Origin: Nakazawaea peltata
Taxonomy: Eukaryota; Ascomycota; Pichiomycetes; Alaninales; Pachysolenaceae
NCBI GenBank assembly: GCA_001599355.1
Contig: BCGQ01000005.1
Span: forward strand, 4,222 to 68,221
Direction of reading: 5' to 3'
DNA length: 64,000 bases
Each line of letters begins with the position of its first letter. Positions within the stretch are counted from its first letter, which is position 1. The position numbers were made by a program, and so were the translations under genes. The notes below the pieces were generated by a model. The model was not told where the DNA came from, did no database searches, and was given only the letters and a program-made list of their open reading frames with translations. Positions 50,672 to 61,910 of the stretch are shown piece after piece.

Positions 50672-51874
50672 ATGGCCCCAGCTGCAGTCGCTCAAAGTAC
50701 CACTATTGCACATAACCCTGAGAAGCTCAGTTTGAAATTGAGAAACTTGGAGTTAGGTACTCCAAACCCAAGCCAACATGGTGTCCCAGCTAACGATATC
50801 GGAAAGTCTTACGGTCCTTACAAGACTGTTTACGGTACTGAAAGAGAGGTTACCGAAGATGGAAGATACTACACTCTTTCTGAGGAGGAGGCCAAGAGTT
50901 TAGCTTATCCAGAATTCAGACCATTCTGGGACAGAACCGAGCGTCAGCCACCACTTGAGGATGTCGAGTTCCACGACAGACTGTTGGAAGCTGACCCACA
51001 ATTCAAGAACTTATTCAGTGATGCTGCTGTTGAGACTAAGGACCTTACTCCTAAGTTCGGTACTGAGGTCAAGAACTTGCAATTGTCTCAATTGACTGAT
51101 CTGCAAAAGAATGACTTGGCTTTGTACGTTGCTAAGAGAGGTGTTGTTGTCTTCAGAGAACAGGATTTGCTGGAACATGGTCCTGACTATGCTGTCAACT
51201 TTGCTTCTTACTTCGGTGACTTGCACTCCCATCCAACTTCTGGTGCTCCAAAGGGTGAATCTAGAATTCACATGGTTTACAAGGGAAGAAATGTTACTCC
51301 GGGTGATTCTTACTTGACTAAGAGAATCAACTCTTTGACTTGGCACTCGGATGTCACCTATGAGAAGCAACCTCCAGCTATTACTTTCCTTGGTATCTTG
51401 GAAGGTCCACCGGCTGGTGGTGACACTGTCTTCCTTGACACCGTTGAGGCTTACAACAGATTGTCTCCAAGCTTCAGAGAATATTTGGAAACCTTGAAGG
51501 CTAGACACTCTGGTTTCGAACAAGCTCAAGTTGCCAGAGACAGAGGATCTCACGTCAGGAGAGAGCCAGTTGCTCACACTCACCCAGTTGTTCGTACTAT
51601 TAAGGCTACTGGTGACAAGCTGCTTTTCGTCAACCCTCAATTCACCAGAGAAATTGAAGGTTTGAAGGTTGAGGAGAGTGAGGCTCTTTTGAAGTTCCTT
51701 TACGACTTCTTTGCTTCTTCTGTTGATATCCAACTGAGAGCTAAATGGGAACCAGGAACCGTTGTTGTCTGGGACAACAGAAGAGCCCTTCACAGTGCTT
51801 TATTCGACTGGGAAGGAACCGAGGCTAGACATGTCTTCAGACTTACCACTAGACTGGAACAACCAACTCTTTAA
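50672..51874 (+). CDS. JLP1: Fe(II)/2-oxoglutarate sulfonate dioxygenase, JLP1-like (TauD family)
   Basis: 400 residues, like S. cerevisiae Jlp1 (412). The iron triad is His225 and Asp227 (WHSDVTYE) and His374 (DNRRALHSALFDW); the 2-oxoglutarate Arg lies in HVFRLTTR. Other family sequence: GVVVFREQDL, FGDLHSHPTSG, GGDTVFLDTVEAYNRLSP, LRAKWEPGTVVVWDNR. It oxidises a sulfonate such as taurine or isethionate, releasing sulfite for assimilation. Cytosolic. Divergent partner of the SOA1-like permease, which would bring the substrate in. Strong codon bias suggests it can be expressed highly, probably under sulfur limitation. Closely related alternatives are TauD-type enzymes for sulfate esters or 2,4-D-like substrates. 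Confidence 0.9.
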   Translation: MAPAAVAQSTTIAHNPEKLSLKLRNLELGTPNPSQHGVPANDIGKSYGPYKTVYGTEREVTEDGRYYTLSEEEAKSLAYPEFRPFWDRTERQPPLEDVEFHDRLLEADPQFKNLFSDAAVETKDLTPKFGTEVKNLQLSQLTDLQKNDLALYVAKRGVVVFREQDLLEHGPDYAVNFASYFGDLHSHPTSGAPKGESRIHMVYKGRNVTPGDSYLTKRINSLTWHSDVTYEKQPPAITFLGILEGPPAGGDTVFLDTVEAYNRLSPSFREYLETLKARHSGFEQAQVARDRGSHVRREPVAHTHPVVRTIKATGDKLLFVNPQFTREIEGLKVEESEALLKFLYDFFASSVDIQLRAKWEPGTVVVWDNRRALHSALFDWEGTEARHVFRLTTRLEQPTL

Positions 51875-52360
51875 AAAGTATTTTAATTTTATTTTCAATT
51901 CAACTTTCAATTCAATTTCTCTTTTTTTTATTTATTACTGTACTGTAGACATGATAGTAAACATGATAGTAGACACGATAGTAGACACCAGTTGAATACC
52001 AAATATTTCCTAAATCTGACCCAGTGAATAATTTTGAGCCGCACGCCCCTATTTTCCTAAAACAGTTCAATAATGCGCTGAGGTGCGTGCCCTTGTAAGC
52101 GAAAACCCACCGACTAATGCGCTGTTCACCTTTATTAGTAAATAGCTCAAACACTCCACCTGATTTCGCCCCCCACGCGTCATTTTAACTTCCTATCTGA
52201 GAAAAAGTCTCCAAATCAGGAACCACCGCTTAACTGTCGACGTGTCCAGTCCAACTCGGCGCTGAAAATTACTAATACGTAATTATTTAAATAGGGAGAT
52301 CTTGCCTTAGAAAGTGTTGAACTGTAATTAAACAGCGTCTAATCTCATACTATTTTCGAT
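51875..52360. other. JLP1 3' flank and PDI1 promoter
   Basis: 486 bp, no gene. A 12-bp minisatellite (ATGATAGTARAC, three units, 51951-51986) lies in the JLP1 3' region; an inverted pair of GCGCTGAGGTGCG and AATGCGCTGTTC words near 52074-52126; CAACTCGGCGCTGAAAATT near 52252. No clear unfolded-protein-response element was identified by eye. Confidence 0.5.
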
Positions 52361-53878
52361 ATGAAGTGGTCTTTGAAACAGTTATCTACCGTATTGGCAT
52401 ACCTTGCCGTCATGCCATCATTTGGAGCTGCCGCCGGTGATTCGGCCGCCATAGCCTCCGAGGACTCTGCTGTAGTCAAGTTGACTTCAGCTACTTTTGA
52501 GTCATTCATGAAGGAGAATCCTTTGGTTTTACTGGAGTTCTTTGCTCCTTGGTGTGGTCACTGTAAGACTTTGGGTCCTCACTTCTCTGCCGCTGCTGAT
52601 GAGTTGGTCGACAAGGATATCAAGTTGGCTCAAGTCGACTGTACTGAAGAGCGTGACTTATGTCAAAGTCATGGTATTCAAGGGTACCCAACTTTGAAGG
52701 TTTTCAAGGAAGAGAGTATTTCTGATTACAAAGGTGGTAGAACTACCGAGTCTATTGTCTCTTATATGACTAAACAATCTTTACCTGTTGTTGTTGATAT
52801 TAAGACTGATGACCTGCTTGAGTCTCTGTTGGAGGAGTCTTCTGAGCCAATTGTCATTCAATTGGGTGGCTCTTCTGAGGCTGACAACCTGACTTTCCAT
52901 TCTGTTGCTAAGAAATTGAGTGAGAAGTACACTTTCATTGCTGCTGATAAGCCAGCTGGTAAATTGGCCAAATCCAAGGCTACTTATGTCGTTTATAGAC
53001 CATCTGATGAGCAATATTCCGAGTTACCTCTGTCTAAGAGTGATCTTACCTCTGAGGAATTGACTCTGTTCATTGCTGCTGAGTCTAAGCCTTACTTCGG
53101 TGCTATCGATGGTACCACTTTCCAAGATTACATGGATGCTAAGTTGCCTTTGGCTTATTACTTCTATGAGAGCCCAGATGAATTGGAACTGGTTGAATCT
53201 ACTATCACTAAGATTGCCAAGGAATACCGTGGTAAGATCAACTTTGTCTCTATTGATGGTTCTAAGTTCGGAAGACATGCTGCTAACTTGAACATGGAGG
53301 AAGAGTTCCCATTGTTCGTTATTCATGACATTGAATCTAACTTGAAGTATGGTCTTGCTCTGTCCAAGTCTTTGAACAAGGATATTTCTGGATTCGTTAA
53401 GAAATTCGCCAAGGGAGACCTGGAACCAATTGTCAAGTCCGAGGCTGTTCCAACTAAGGAAGAACAAGACCTGACTGCCGTCTACAAGTTAGTCGGTAAG
53501 ACTCACGATGAGATCATTAAGTCTGGTAAGAAGGTCCTTGTAAAGTACTACGCTCCATGGTGTGGTCACTGTAAGAGATTGGCTCCAGTTTACGAAGATT
53601 TGCTGGCCACTATTGCTAGAGACACCGAAGAAGGTGACAAGTATATCGTTGCCAACATTGATGCCACTCTTAATGATGTCAGTGTCGATCTTTCCGGTTA
53701 CCCAACTTTGATTTTGTACGAAGGTGATGCCGAGCCAGTTGTTTACTCTGGTCCAAGAGACCTTGAGTCCTTGGCTGCTTTCATTGGTTATGATATGACC
53801 AGAGCTGAGCAATTCTATGATGCTCCAGAGGCTGTTGAAGATGATGAAGAAGAGGTAGATGGTCACGATGAGTTGTAG
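52361..53878 (+). CDS. PDI1: Protein disulfide isomerase
   Basis: 505 residues. Signal peptide (1 to about 24), then the a-b-b'-a' layout with two thioredoxin active sites APWCGHCK (Cys65/Cys68 and Cys401/Cys404) and a C-terminal acidic segment ending HDEL for ER retention. The essential oxidoreductase of ER disulfide formation, re-oxidised by Ero1 and bound to mannosidase Htm1. CTG encodes residue 58 in VL-x-EFFAPWCGHC, alanine in S. cerevisiae Pdi1 and many others (VLAEFFAPWCGHC), again pointing to CUG as Ala. Confidence 0.97.
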   Translation: MKWSLKQLSTVLAYLAVMPSFGAAAGDSAAIASEDSAVVKLTSATFESFMKENPLVLLEFFAPWCGHCKTLGPHFSAAADELVDKDIKLAQVDCTEERDLCQSHGIQGYPTLKVFKEESISDYKGGRTTESIVSYMTKQSLPVVVDIKTDDLLESLLEESSEPIVIQLGGSSEADNLTFHSVAKKLSEKYTFIAADKPAGKLAKSKATYVVYRPSDEQYSELPLSKSDLTSEELTLFIAAESKPYFGAIDGTTFQDYMDAKLPLAYYFYESPDELELVESTITKIAKEYRGKINFVSIDGSKFGRHAANLNMEEEFPLFVIHDIESNLKYGLALSKSLNKDISGFVKKFAKGDLEPIVKSEAVPTKEEQDLTAVYKLVGKTHDEIIKSGKKVLVKYYAPWCGHCKRLAPVYEDLLATIARDTEEGDKYIVANIDATLNDVSVDLSGYPTLILYEGDAEPVVYSGPRDLESLAAFIGYDMTRAEQFYDAPEAVEDDEEEVDGHDEL

Positions 53879-53966
53879 GGAATATATATTTAATTAAAAT
53901 GAATATGATAGATGAGTGTAGATGAATGAAGTAATCGAGTTAGAGTTGAGAGTGAGTTTCAGCTTA

Positions 53967-53974
53967 TCACGTGA
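53967..53974. promoter_or_regulatory. TCACGTGA palindrome
   Basis: Cbf1/Pho4-type E-box, 280 bp before the SKI2 start and 90 bp after PDI1. Confidence 0.4.
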
Positions 53975-54053
53975 TTGAGGTCAATTGGATGGTGACACTA
54001 CTGACGGAGGTGAAGTCATCTATTTCCATTTTAGGAGTCTTTGTGTCATCATC

Positions 54054-54067
54054 AAAAGTCGTGCACA
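54054..54067 (+). promoter_or_regulatory. AAARGTCGTGYAC element
   Basis: AAAAGTCGTGCACA, about 190 bp before the SKI2 start. Confidence 0.55.
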
Positions 54068-54254
54068 AAACACTAATACCTTCCACTGTCACCACCCTCG
54101 TCTAACAAAACTCGAAAAATCTCATTTCCAAAGGTATGGCGGTTAATAAATCCTTGAATAACGGTAAAATTATTTAGACAAGGTGCTTTTTTAAGTATAC
54201 CAATCGATTCTATATCATCAAATTACCCATATTCCTGATTTTGACCACTTTTCA

Positions 54255-57200
54255 ATGACAGAATTGGAAAAGGTGATCGATCATTTGAGGAACACCCACC
54301 TCGATCTAAGCGATGAGGCAAAAGAAGTGACGAAATTGACAGATTATAATGGTAAATCCCTTCATATTAGAAGTCCAGTGTATTCTTCATATGAGAAAGT
54401 TGCCCCCAGTGTTGAAGAAGTGAACTCAAGACTTGAAAAACAGTACTTGACCCCCTCCAAAGAGCTCACATGGGACTCTCTTGATATTTTCCAGTCGAAA
54501 GATGCTGAAAAGTTGACAATTTATGGTGACAAAGAGGGTCGAATTCGTAACCAAATGCTCGAATTGCCATCGTTAATGGATAAGAGTGCTATAAAATTCA
54601 GGAGACGGGGAATCTCTGGTGATATTGCCGGCTATGATGAGATCTTTGACATCACTAAGAGTAGTCAAGATTCTCTGACAAATTCGTACTCTCTTACCCG
54701 TAAATTCGATGGAAATACGGGGAGTGGGATATCAGGGAATACTAAGAATTTGCCATTCCAGCCTGGAGGCTTCGGAGGTACCAATTCAGCTCCAGCATCG
54801 GCCGCAATGACCGCCGCTTCCGTAGAAAGACACCTCCCTAAAAATAGTCAAGGATTATTCATTGCAGCTCCTGGATTGAGTCGAGGAATTGATTTTGAGA
54901 AGACATCGGGACATGAAAATGGAGCTGGATCGATTCTGAGTATCGTAGAATTGAACTCCAATGACAAATCAGCCGGTATTGACTCAGAATCCACTTCTAA
55001 TTCAACCACTGAAGAGCTTAAAACTGTAGATAAAGATTTATTGAAGGAAAATGATGATCAAATAGGATCTTCTCAGAGTAAAAATGGCCCAGAACCAATA
55101 AATGACTCTCTTCTTGATGTTATGCTGATTCCTGACCTCCGTGAACAAGAATTGTCCATGACAGCCAGGGTTAAAACTCAACAAAAGAGACAAAATTGGG
55201 CTCATGTCGTAGATTTAGACCATAAAATCGAGAATTTCGAGCAACTTGTTCCTAATATGGCCCGTAAATGGCCTTTTGAATTAGATACTTTCCAAAAGGA
55301 AGCCGTCTACCATCTCGAACAAGGAGATTCCGTCTTCGTAGCAGCTCATACTTCAGCTGGTAAGACTGTAGTGGCCGAATATGCTATTGCGATGGCCAAT
55401 AGAAACATGACCAAATGTATTTACACATCCCCAATCAAGCTGTTATCAAACCAGAAGTTCAGGGACTTCAAAGATGACGGCCAAGATGTAGGTTTGATCA
55501 CCGGAGACGTCCAAATCAACGCTGAGCTGAATTGTTTAATCATGACGACCGAAATCTTACGGTCAATGTTATATAGAGGAGCAGATTTGATCAGAGATGT
55601 AGAGTTTGTCATCTTTGATGAAGTCCATTATGTAAATGATATAGATAGAGGTGTAGTATGGGAGGAGGTGATCATTATGTTGCCTGATCATATTAAATTT
55701 ATCTTGTTAAGTGCTACTGTTCCTAATACTTTTGAATTTGCCAGTTGGATCGGACGTACTAAGCAGAAGGATATTTATGTTATATCCACACCTAAGCGTC
55801 CGGTACCATTGGAGATCAATATCTGGCTGAAAAATGATTTGTATAAGGTCATTGATGCTGAGAAGAAGTATTTGCCTGGAGCATTTAAGAAACATAAGGA
55901 AGTATTGGAGAAGAAAGATGATCAGGCAGCTAGAGGAGGTAGTGGAGGAGGAAGAGGAGGATCTGGAGGAGCTAGAGGAAGTAATAGAGGTGGAAGAGGT
56001 GGTAATGTAGCTTCTAGAGGTGGTAGAGGTGGTACTGTAGCTACCAGAGGTGGAAGAGGAGGAGCCTCAGGTACCTCCGGTAGAGTCTTCCAAAGAGATG
56101 GTCCAAACAAAAGTACTTGGGCAAATTTCGTGAGATATTTAGATCGTAAACATCTTCTTCCAGTAGTTATCTTCGTCTTCTCCAAGAAACGTTGTGAAGA
56201 GTACTGTGATTCTCTTCATTCGATCGAATTCACCAACAATAGAGAGAAATCAGAGATCCACATGTTCATTAATAGGTCAGTTTCGATGTTGAAGAAGGAA
56301 GATCGTGAATTACCCCAGATTTTGAAAGTTAGAGATATGCTTTCCAGAGGTATTCTGGTCCATCATGGAGGTCTTCTTCCAATTGTTAAAGAATGTATTG
56401 AGATCTTGTTCTCTAAAGGTCTTGTTAAGGTTCTTTTTGCGACCGAAACATTTGCGATGGGATTAAATTTACCAACTAGAACTGTAGCTTTCTGTGAATT
56501 GAGAAAGAATGATGGAAGGAATTTCAGAAATCTTTTACCTGGAGAGTTCATTCAGATGGCAGGAAGAGCAGGTAGAAGAGGTCTCGATTCTACAGGAACC
56601 GTAGTCGTAATGCTGTATAATCAACCCGTAAATGAGCAACTGTTTAAAGAGGTGACGATGGGAGCTCCAACTAAATTACAGTCTCAATTCCGTTTAACTT
56701 ACAATATGATTTTGAATTTGTTAAGAGTTGAGCTGTTGAAGGTGGAGGAGATGATTAAGAGGTCTTTCAGTGAGAATTCTACTCAATCTTTACTTCCTGA
56801 GCATGAGAAGTTGATTGCGAAGTTACAAAAACAAGTTGAAGAGATTCAGGTGGGTCAATGTGAATGTAAAGGTGAAGAAGTACCTGTCCATCTGTCTGAA
56901 TCCCTTCAAAAAGTGTTTGATAAACTTCAAGAATATCGTTCGTTGAATTCTCAGATCATTTCAGCTTGTCTGGACTCTTCTAAAGCTCGAACTATCTTTA
57001 GAGTCGGCCGCTTTATCTTGTTTCTGGATAAGAAGCAGCACATGAGACTCGGATTCATTACAAGAGTCGATTATTCTTCTAAAAGACTCGTTGTGATGAA
57101 CTTTTGTACCGATTTCATGCACAAAGCCGATGAAATGCCATACATTCCGGCAGCTGCTCTTCCTGGATTTGTATCTCGTTACTTCTCTCGTAAAATGACC

Positions 57201-58193
57201 TACGATAAGCTGCAGCCTCTTGAGTTTGTGGAGATTGGTTTCTCAGATATCGTCTTTGTCTCATTATATTGTCTTAAACTGCTTACCAATGATATTTTGA
57301 ACGATGATGAGGAGCTGATAAAGGAACTGCAGCTGGAAATCAAGGTATTGATGAGATTCCAACATAAATGGAAGGAGTACGAGTATAAAAAGAGTGCTAC
57401 TTTAAAGTTACATGATTTGCTCGAGCAAAGAAGAGGGGTTGTAGCCTATTTAGCTGGTGATCAAGAAGCAGGGGATGTAGTATTTGGATGTGAATCGTTT
57501 GAAACAGTGTTCTCGAGTCTCAACCAACGTAAAAAACTCCAAGACGAGATCTCTCATTTGAAGTCTCTTGTCAGTGACGAGAATCTTGAGCTTTTGCCCG
57601 ACTATGAGCAAAGATTGGGGGTATTGAAAAGTCTTGGATTTGTAGACTCGGAGCTGAATGTCCAATTGAAGGGAAGAGTTGCATGTGAAGTTAATTCCGG
57701 ATGGGAATTGCCTATGACGGAGTTGATCCTTGATAACTTCCTTGCCGATTTCACTTCTGAGGAGATCGTCCTGCTTTTGTCCGTCTTTGTATATGAGGGA
57801 AAGACCAATGATGAAGAGGATCCTCTGGCCACTCCTAGATTAGAAAGAGGAAAATCGAGAATCCAGGAAATCATGAAGACAATGTTGGATGTATACTCAG
57901 AGTTCCAAGTCCCTCTTGTTCAAGAAGAAGAAGAGTTCTTGGAACGTAAGAGATTCAACTTGATGAACGTGGTTTATGAATGGAGTAGAGGTGTTTCTTT
58001 CAACGAGATCATGCTGATGACCACTGAACTGGAAGGAACCATCGTGAGAGTGATCACCAGATTGGATGAGGTATGTAGAGAAGTCAAGAATGCTCTGTTG
58101 ATCATTGGAGATAGTTCATTACATGCGAAGATGAGTGAGGCTCAAGAGAAGATCAAGAGAGATATTGTATTCTGTCTGTCGTTGTACTTGTAA
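54255..58193 (+). CDS. SKI2: Ski2 RNA helicase of the cytosolic exosome cofactor
   Basis: 1312 residues (S. cerevisiae Ski2 1287). The N-terminal region (1 to about 340) carries the Ski3/Ski8-binding part. Helicase core: WPFELDTFQKEAVYHL, Walker A AHTSAGKT (Lys370), DEVH at 455-458, SATVPN, ATETFAMGLNLP and QMAGRAGRRG. The arch insertion (about 555-610) contains a dense RGG/GGRGG array, followed by C-terminal winged-helix and helical-bundle domains. Ski2 feeds RNA 3' end first into the exosome during mRNA decay and antiviral defence. CTG falls at residue 396 (SPIK-x-LSNQKF) and 525 (INIW-x-K), both Ala in S. cerevisiae Ski2. A GRE-type Cbf1 box lies upstream. Confidence 0.96.
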   Translation: MTELEKVIDHLRNTHLDLSDEAKEVTKLTDYNGKSLHIRSPVYSSYEKVAPSVEEVNSRLEKQYLTPSKELTWDSLDIFQSKDAEKLTIYGDKEGRIRNQMLELPSLMDKSAIKFRRRGISGDIAGYDEIFDITKSSQDSLTNSYSLTRKFDGNTGSGISGNTKNLPFQPGGFGGTNSAPASAAMTAASVERHLPKNSQGLFIAAPGLSRGIDFEKTSGHENGAGSILSIVELNSNDKSAGIDSESTSNSTTEELKTVDKDLLKENDDQIGSSQSKNGPEPINDSLLDVMLIPDLREQELSMTARVKTQQKRQNWAHVVDLDHKIENFEQLVPNMARKWPFELDTFQKEAVYHLEQGDSVFVAAHTSAGKTVVAEYAIAMANRNMTKCIYTSPIKLLSNQKFRDFKDDGQDVGLITGDVQINAELNCLIMTTEILRSMLYRGADLIRDVEFVIFDEVHYVNDIDRGVVWEEVIIMLPDHIKFILLSATVPNTFEFASWIGRTKQKDIYVISTPKRPVPLEINIWLKNDLYKVIDAEKKYLPGAFKKHKEVLEKKDDQAARGGSGGGRGGSGGARGSNRGGRGGNVASRGGRGGTVATRGGRGGASGTSGRVFQRDGPNKSTWANFVRYLDRKHLLPVVIFVFSKKRCEEYCDSLHSIEFTNNREKSEIHMFINRSVSMLKKEDRELPQILKVRDMLSRGILVHHGGLLPIVKECIEILFSKGLVKVLFATETFAMGLNLPTRTVAFCELRKNDGRNFRNLLPGEFIQMAGRAGRRGLDSTGTVVVMLYNQPVNEQLFKEVTMGAPTKLQSQFRLTYNMILNLLRVELLKVEEMIKRSFSENSTQSLLPEHEKLIAKLQKQVEEIQVGQCECKGEEVPVHLSESLQKVFDKLQEYRSLNSQIISACLDSSKARTIFRVGRFILFLDKKQHMRLGFITRVDYSSKRLVVMNFCTDFMHKADEMPYIPAAALPGFVSRYFSRKMTYDKLQPLEFVEIGFSDIVFVSLYCLKLLTNDILNDDEELIKELQLEIKVLMRFQHKWKEYEYKKSATLKLHDLLEQRRGVVAYLAGDQEAGDVVFGCESFETVFSSLNQRKKLQDEISHLKSLVSDENLELLPDYEQRLGVLKSLGFVDSELNVQLKGRVACEVNSGWELPMTELILDNFLADFTSEEIVLLLSVFVYEGKTNDEEDPLATPRLERGKSRIQEIMKTMLDVYSEFQVPLVQEEEEFLERKRFNLMNVVYEWSRGVSFNEIMLMTTELEGTIVRVITRLDEVCREVKNALLIIGDSSLHAKMSEAQEKIKRDIVFCLSLYL

Positions 58194-58963
58194 GTAGAGG
58201 AATAAATATCAAATTAGAAATAGGATGTAAAATGAAGTAGAAGAAATTGTAAACTGGTATGTCGTTAACTACACCTAATTATCTTCAAGTATCCCCAATT
58301 GATAAGGTCGTGTGCGAGATAAACTTTAATTATATGCAGTAGAGTGCATGCATATCTCTTTTGAGATAGTTTGTAGCTGTTTTGGGAATACTGTGAAAGG
58401 GCAAGGAAATAGAGTATTGATTTTCTATTTGCCCTTCGTGTCCATCCCGGCCTTCTGAAATCACATGCTAACTGGAAAATTTTATCTGCATTTACCTGCC
58501 TCACTTTGCCCCTTTAACCCCTTTAGCCCCCTTATCTTCGCCCTTAATTTTCCCCCTTTTCAATTTCAAATCAGTATAAAAGGAGAAAATATCCCTTTTG
58601 ACAGTCCCTTCTGTCGCACTCTATCAAGCACAAAAACCAGAAATAAGAACAATATTTATTGCGGGACATTTCGTTAACTCGGCTACATAGCTCTATTCAA
58701 GAATAACTCTGAGCAACTGTCACTCTAACCGATCACACCTCTCAACGTCAGCTGTGTTGCGTCTCCAGCAACTCATAGTTCCACCCCCTCCTCAAAATCT
58801 ATTTCACCCCCCATCTTCACTTACATCATTTAATTCTAATTCTTATTCATTGTAATTATATACAAGTATGACCACTATAGTTGCCTAGTAATTGGTCGCG
58901 CACCAACTGAGAAAAAAGACTGTCCAGTCAGGCTAGTCAGGCTAGTCAGATCAGCACACTCAT
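58194..58963. other. Convergent SKI2 / YTA12 3' region
   Basis: 770 bp between convergent genes, no supported gene. One AAGGTCGTGTGC element at 58304-58315; a duplicated GGCTAGTCA at 58931-58949. Confidence 0.55.
58304..58315 (+). promoter_or_regulatory. AAARGTCGTGYAC-like element
   Basis: AAGGTCGTGTGC, between two convergent genes; diverges from the consensus at the last A (GTGTGC not GTGTAC). Confidence 0.45.
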
Positions 58964-61576
58964 TCAACTAGCTGGTGCAGACCCCTTCTCCTCATCACTC
59001 TCCAAATATTTATCAAACAGATCATTCTGATTAGGGAATGGCCTCTTACCAAGTAACCTAATCATATCTTCTCTAGTGATAAATTCTTTCTTAAGTAACT
59101 CTTCAGCCACCAACAGAACTTCAGCCTTCTTCTCGGTAAGTAACTGTCTACATTTCTCATAACATTCAGTAACAATACGATGAATCTCATCATCAATAAC
59201 CTCCAGTGTCTTGTCACTATAAGGTTTAGTCATATCATTACCCCTGTCTTGATTATAGTTGACAAATCCAAGCTTTGGTGACATTCCACATTCGATGACC
59301 ATTCTTTGCAGAACCAGAGTAACTTTCTCGAAATCGTCTGATCCACCAGAAGTGACACTATCAAAATGTAACTCTTCACTGACTCTTCCACCCAAAGTCA
59401 TGATCATACGGTCGATCAAACGATCATAACTATAGAGATAGATGTCTGGAGGCAAATATTGAGCATATCCCAACAGCAGGGATCCTCTTGGGATGATACT
59501 GACCTTGAGTAATGGGTCAGCATGTTCCAAGAACCATCCACAAATGGCATGTCCGGCTTCATGGTACAGAACAACCTTCTTTTCATGAGGAGAAAGAACT
59601 CTGGACTTCTTCTCCAAACCGGCAATGACTCTTTCAATAGCCTGCTCGAAATGTTTCAATTGAACAAACGAAGAGTCACTTCTCAGCAGGATCAAAGCAG
59701 CTTCATTACAACAATTGGCAATATCAGCTCCACTGAATCCAGGTGTAAGAGCCAGTAAACGTCCTCTTAATCTCTCCACTCCAGTTTCCCCATCAGCACT
59801 GGTCTTGCTTTCTAAAGAAGGATCCAACTTGATGTTACGCAAATGGACCTTGAAGATTTGTTTTCTTCCTTCCAATTCAGGGTTGTCAATACTGATTTTA
59901 CGGTCAAATCTACCAGGACGCATTAACAGTTGATCTAATACATCTGGTCTATTAGTACCGGCCAAAACAACTACATGGTCACCAGTTGAGAACCCATCCA
60001 TTTCAACCAACAACTGGTTCAAAGTATTTTCACGTTCATCATTACCTCCCATTGATCTCTTGGATCTCGATTTTCCAATAGCATCGATTTCATCAATGAA
60101 AACGATCGAAGGAGCATCTTCACGAGCAGTCTTGAAAAGATCACGAACTCTTGAAGCTCCTACACCTACGAACATTTCTACGAATTCAGATCCTGAAACA
60201 GAGTAGAATGGAACACCCAGCTCTCCTGCAGTGGCCTTCAGCAATAAAGTCTTACCGGTTCCCGGAGTACCAGAAAGAATTGCACCTCTTGGAATCTTAG
60301 CACCAAGCTTCTCGTATTTCTTTGGATTTTTCAAGAATTTAACAAACTCCATGATCTCTTCTTTCAGTTCATCACATCCAGCGACGTCATCAAATTTGAT
60401 TTTGACATCTTTTTCCATATTGAACTTCTTAGCCTTTGATTTTCCTGAGCCGAACAAACCCCCTCCAAGTCCACCAGCACTCTTCAGAGTCTTCTTGGTG
60501 ATCCAATACAATCCATATAACATCAAAGCAGTTGGCAGGAATTGGAAAAAGATCTTGAAAGGTGAAATGTAGTTGACATAAAGAACTGGGACACGGAATT
60601 CTTCGGCAATTCCATTCTCTTCATACAGTTGCAATAATTTATGTTCAAAGTTGTCTACAGATCCAATTGTAAAGTAGTATTCAGAACCTGAATTACCTCC
60701 CAGAACAGACCCAGCATGACTCTTACCTGATTGGTTCAAAGAAATGAACACTTGGTTCTTATTAACCACGGTCAACTTCTCCACAAAGTTCTTATCAAGG
60801 AACGAGGTACGGAATTCTTGCCAAGTGATCTCATGTTCAGTGGCCGATGGCATCATATAATAAACCAGCAACAGAGACAAAACCAACAAGAAAGTGGTCT
60901 CATCGATCTTGAAAGTGTACACTTTGAATGGGGGTTGCTGGGAATTCTTATCACCTGAAGAACGTTGTCTTGAGAAATCTTTGAAAGAACTGTCATTTTC
61001 GGCCTCACCTTTCGATTCGGTCTTATCACCAGTGATCTCTCCTTCTTCCTCCTTCAGCTTGATATAAGTATGGACACTCTCTTGGAAAATCTGAGTCAAG
61101 AGTAACTTGGAATCAAAGCGGAGATCGGTCTTAAGAATGTGTTGAATCACATTGAAAATCAATGGGTCATTCATGTCTTTGATCTCATATTTGGAATACA
61201 AGTCCAGTAATTTGGTGATCCGAGTCTCTGGATCTTCATTATCGATGATTTCCTTGAACGAGGTGAATAATTCCTCGGTTCTTTTGTTCATGTCTTCTTT
61301 CTTGTTTTCTTGGTCGAGTCTACTTGGAGAGGAATGGAAAAGACGAGCTGAAATTGGACTCCAGGGCAGACTGAGACCTGGATTAGATCTAACATTACCA
61401 AAGGACAGTTTACCAACGGTCCATCTGTTCAATTGTCCTCTTTTTATCCCCAGTCCACGGTTCAATCCCCGGGTCATCTTTGAATTTTTCAAGGTGGCGC
61501 CAGACGAGATTGCTCGGCGGGTCTGTACCCACAGACCCTTAATATTTGTTGAGCCTCCAATTCTGCTGCCGAACAT
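58964..61576 (-). CDS. YTA12: Mitochondrial inner-membrane m-AAA protease subunit Yta12
   Basis: 870 residues. A long basic presequence (1 to about 90, Arg/Ser/Gly-rich, no acids until after FHSSPSRL) is followed by two membrane helices (about 230-248 and 355-372) flanking an intermembrane-space domain. The AAA module has Walker A (436-443, Lys442), Walker [12 protein letters not shown], and RPGRFDRKI; the zinc-protease motif is HEAGH (672-676). [14 protein letters not shown] and [11 protein letters not shown] match Yta12 better than Afg3. With Afg3 it degrades unassembled inner-membrane proteins and matures MrpL32. CTG occurs at residues 446 (KTLL-x-KATAGE) and 453 (GE-x-GVPF), both alanine in Yta12/Afg3; read as Ala, the sequence is KTLLAKATAGEAGVPF, the normal one. 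GTPGTGKT has Thr where GPPGTGKT is usual. Confidence 0.94.
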   Translation of the reverse strand: MFGSRIGGSTNIKGLWVQTRRAISSGATLKNSKMTRGLNRGLGIKRGQLNRWTVGKLSFGNVRSNPGLSLPWSPISARLFHSSPSRLDQENKKEDMNKRTEELFTSFKEIIDNEDPETRITKLLDLYSKYEIKDMNDPLIFNVIQHILKTDLRFDSKLLLTQIFQESVHTYIKLKEEEGEITGDKTESKGEAENDSSFKDFSRQRSSGDKNSQQPPFKVYTFKIDETTFLLVLSLLLVYYMMPSATEHEITWQEFRTSFLDKNFVEKLTVVNKNQVFISLNQSGKSHAGSVLGGNSGSEYYFTIGSVDNFEHKLLQLYEENGIAEEFRVPVLYVNYISPFKIFFQFLPTALMLYGLYWITKKTLKSAGGLGGGLFGSGKSKAKKFNMEKDVKIKFDDVAGCDELKEEIMEFVKFLKNPKKYEKLGAKIPRGAILSGTPGTGKTLLLKATAGELGVPFYSVSGSEFVEMFVGVGASRVRDLFKTAREDAPSIVFIDEIDAIGKSRSKRSMGGNDERENTLNQLLVEMDGFSTGDHVVVLAGTNRPDVLDQLLMRPGRFDRKISIDNPELEGRKQIFKVHLRNIKLDPSLESKTSADGETGVERLRGRLLALTPGFSGADIANCCNEAALILLRSDSSFVQLKHFEQAIERVIAGLEKKSRVLSPHEKKVVLYHEAGHAICGWFLEHADPLLKVSIIPRGSLLLGYAQYLPPDIYLYSYDRLIDRMIMTLGGRVSEELHFDSVTSGGSDDFEKVTLVLQRMVIECGMSPKLGFVNYNQDRGNDMTKPYSDKTLEVIDDEIHRIVTECYEKCRQLLTEKKAEVLLVAEELLKKEFITREDMIRLLGKRPFPNQNDLFDKYLESDEEKGSAPAS

Positions 61577-61709
61577 GTGATTTTCAATCCAAAATGAACA
61601 GAGCGCTACTATTTGTTGAAGCCCTTAACTGAATCAATTTGCTAAATATTGGAGATGTTTTTAGAGGGAGGCGAAAAAGCGTTGAATGGGGTTCGAAAAT
61701 GGGGGAAAA

Positions 61710-61722
61710 TACACGACTTTTA
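61710..61722 (-). promoter_or_regulatory. AAARGTCGTGYAC element
   Basis: Reads TAAAAGTCGTGTA on the reverse strand, about 134 bp before the YTA12 start. Confidence 0.55.
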
Positions 61723-61910
61723 TCGAGAGGGAGAGGGGGGGAAGGGATACCATGATTGACGGGGGTGGGGTTGAATATGAGAGGGACGTCAGGTGAGTTG
61801 GTGTTGGAGTATGGATAAGACAGGTTTCTGATCAGATTCGAATCTCACATCATTCTCTTTTTGATCTTTATTGAAATTAAGAAGGAGAGAGAATGACAGT
61901 TTTGCTAAAA

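Larger units (their letters stand above)
53879..54254. other. PDI1 3' flank and SKI2 promoter
   Basis: 376 bp, no gene. A perfect TCACGTGA at 53967-53974 and one AAAAGTCGTGCACA element at 54054-54067. Confidence 0.55.
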
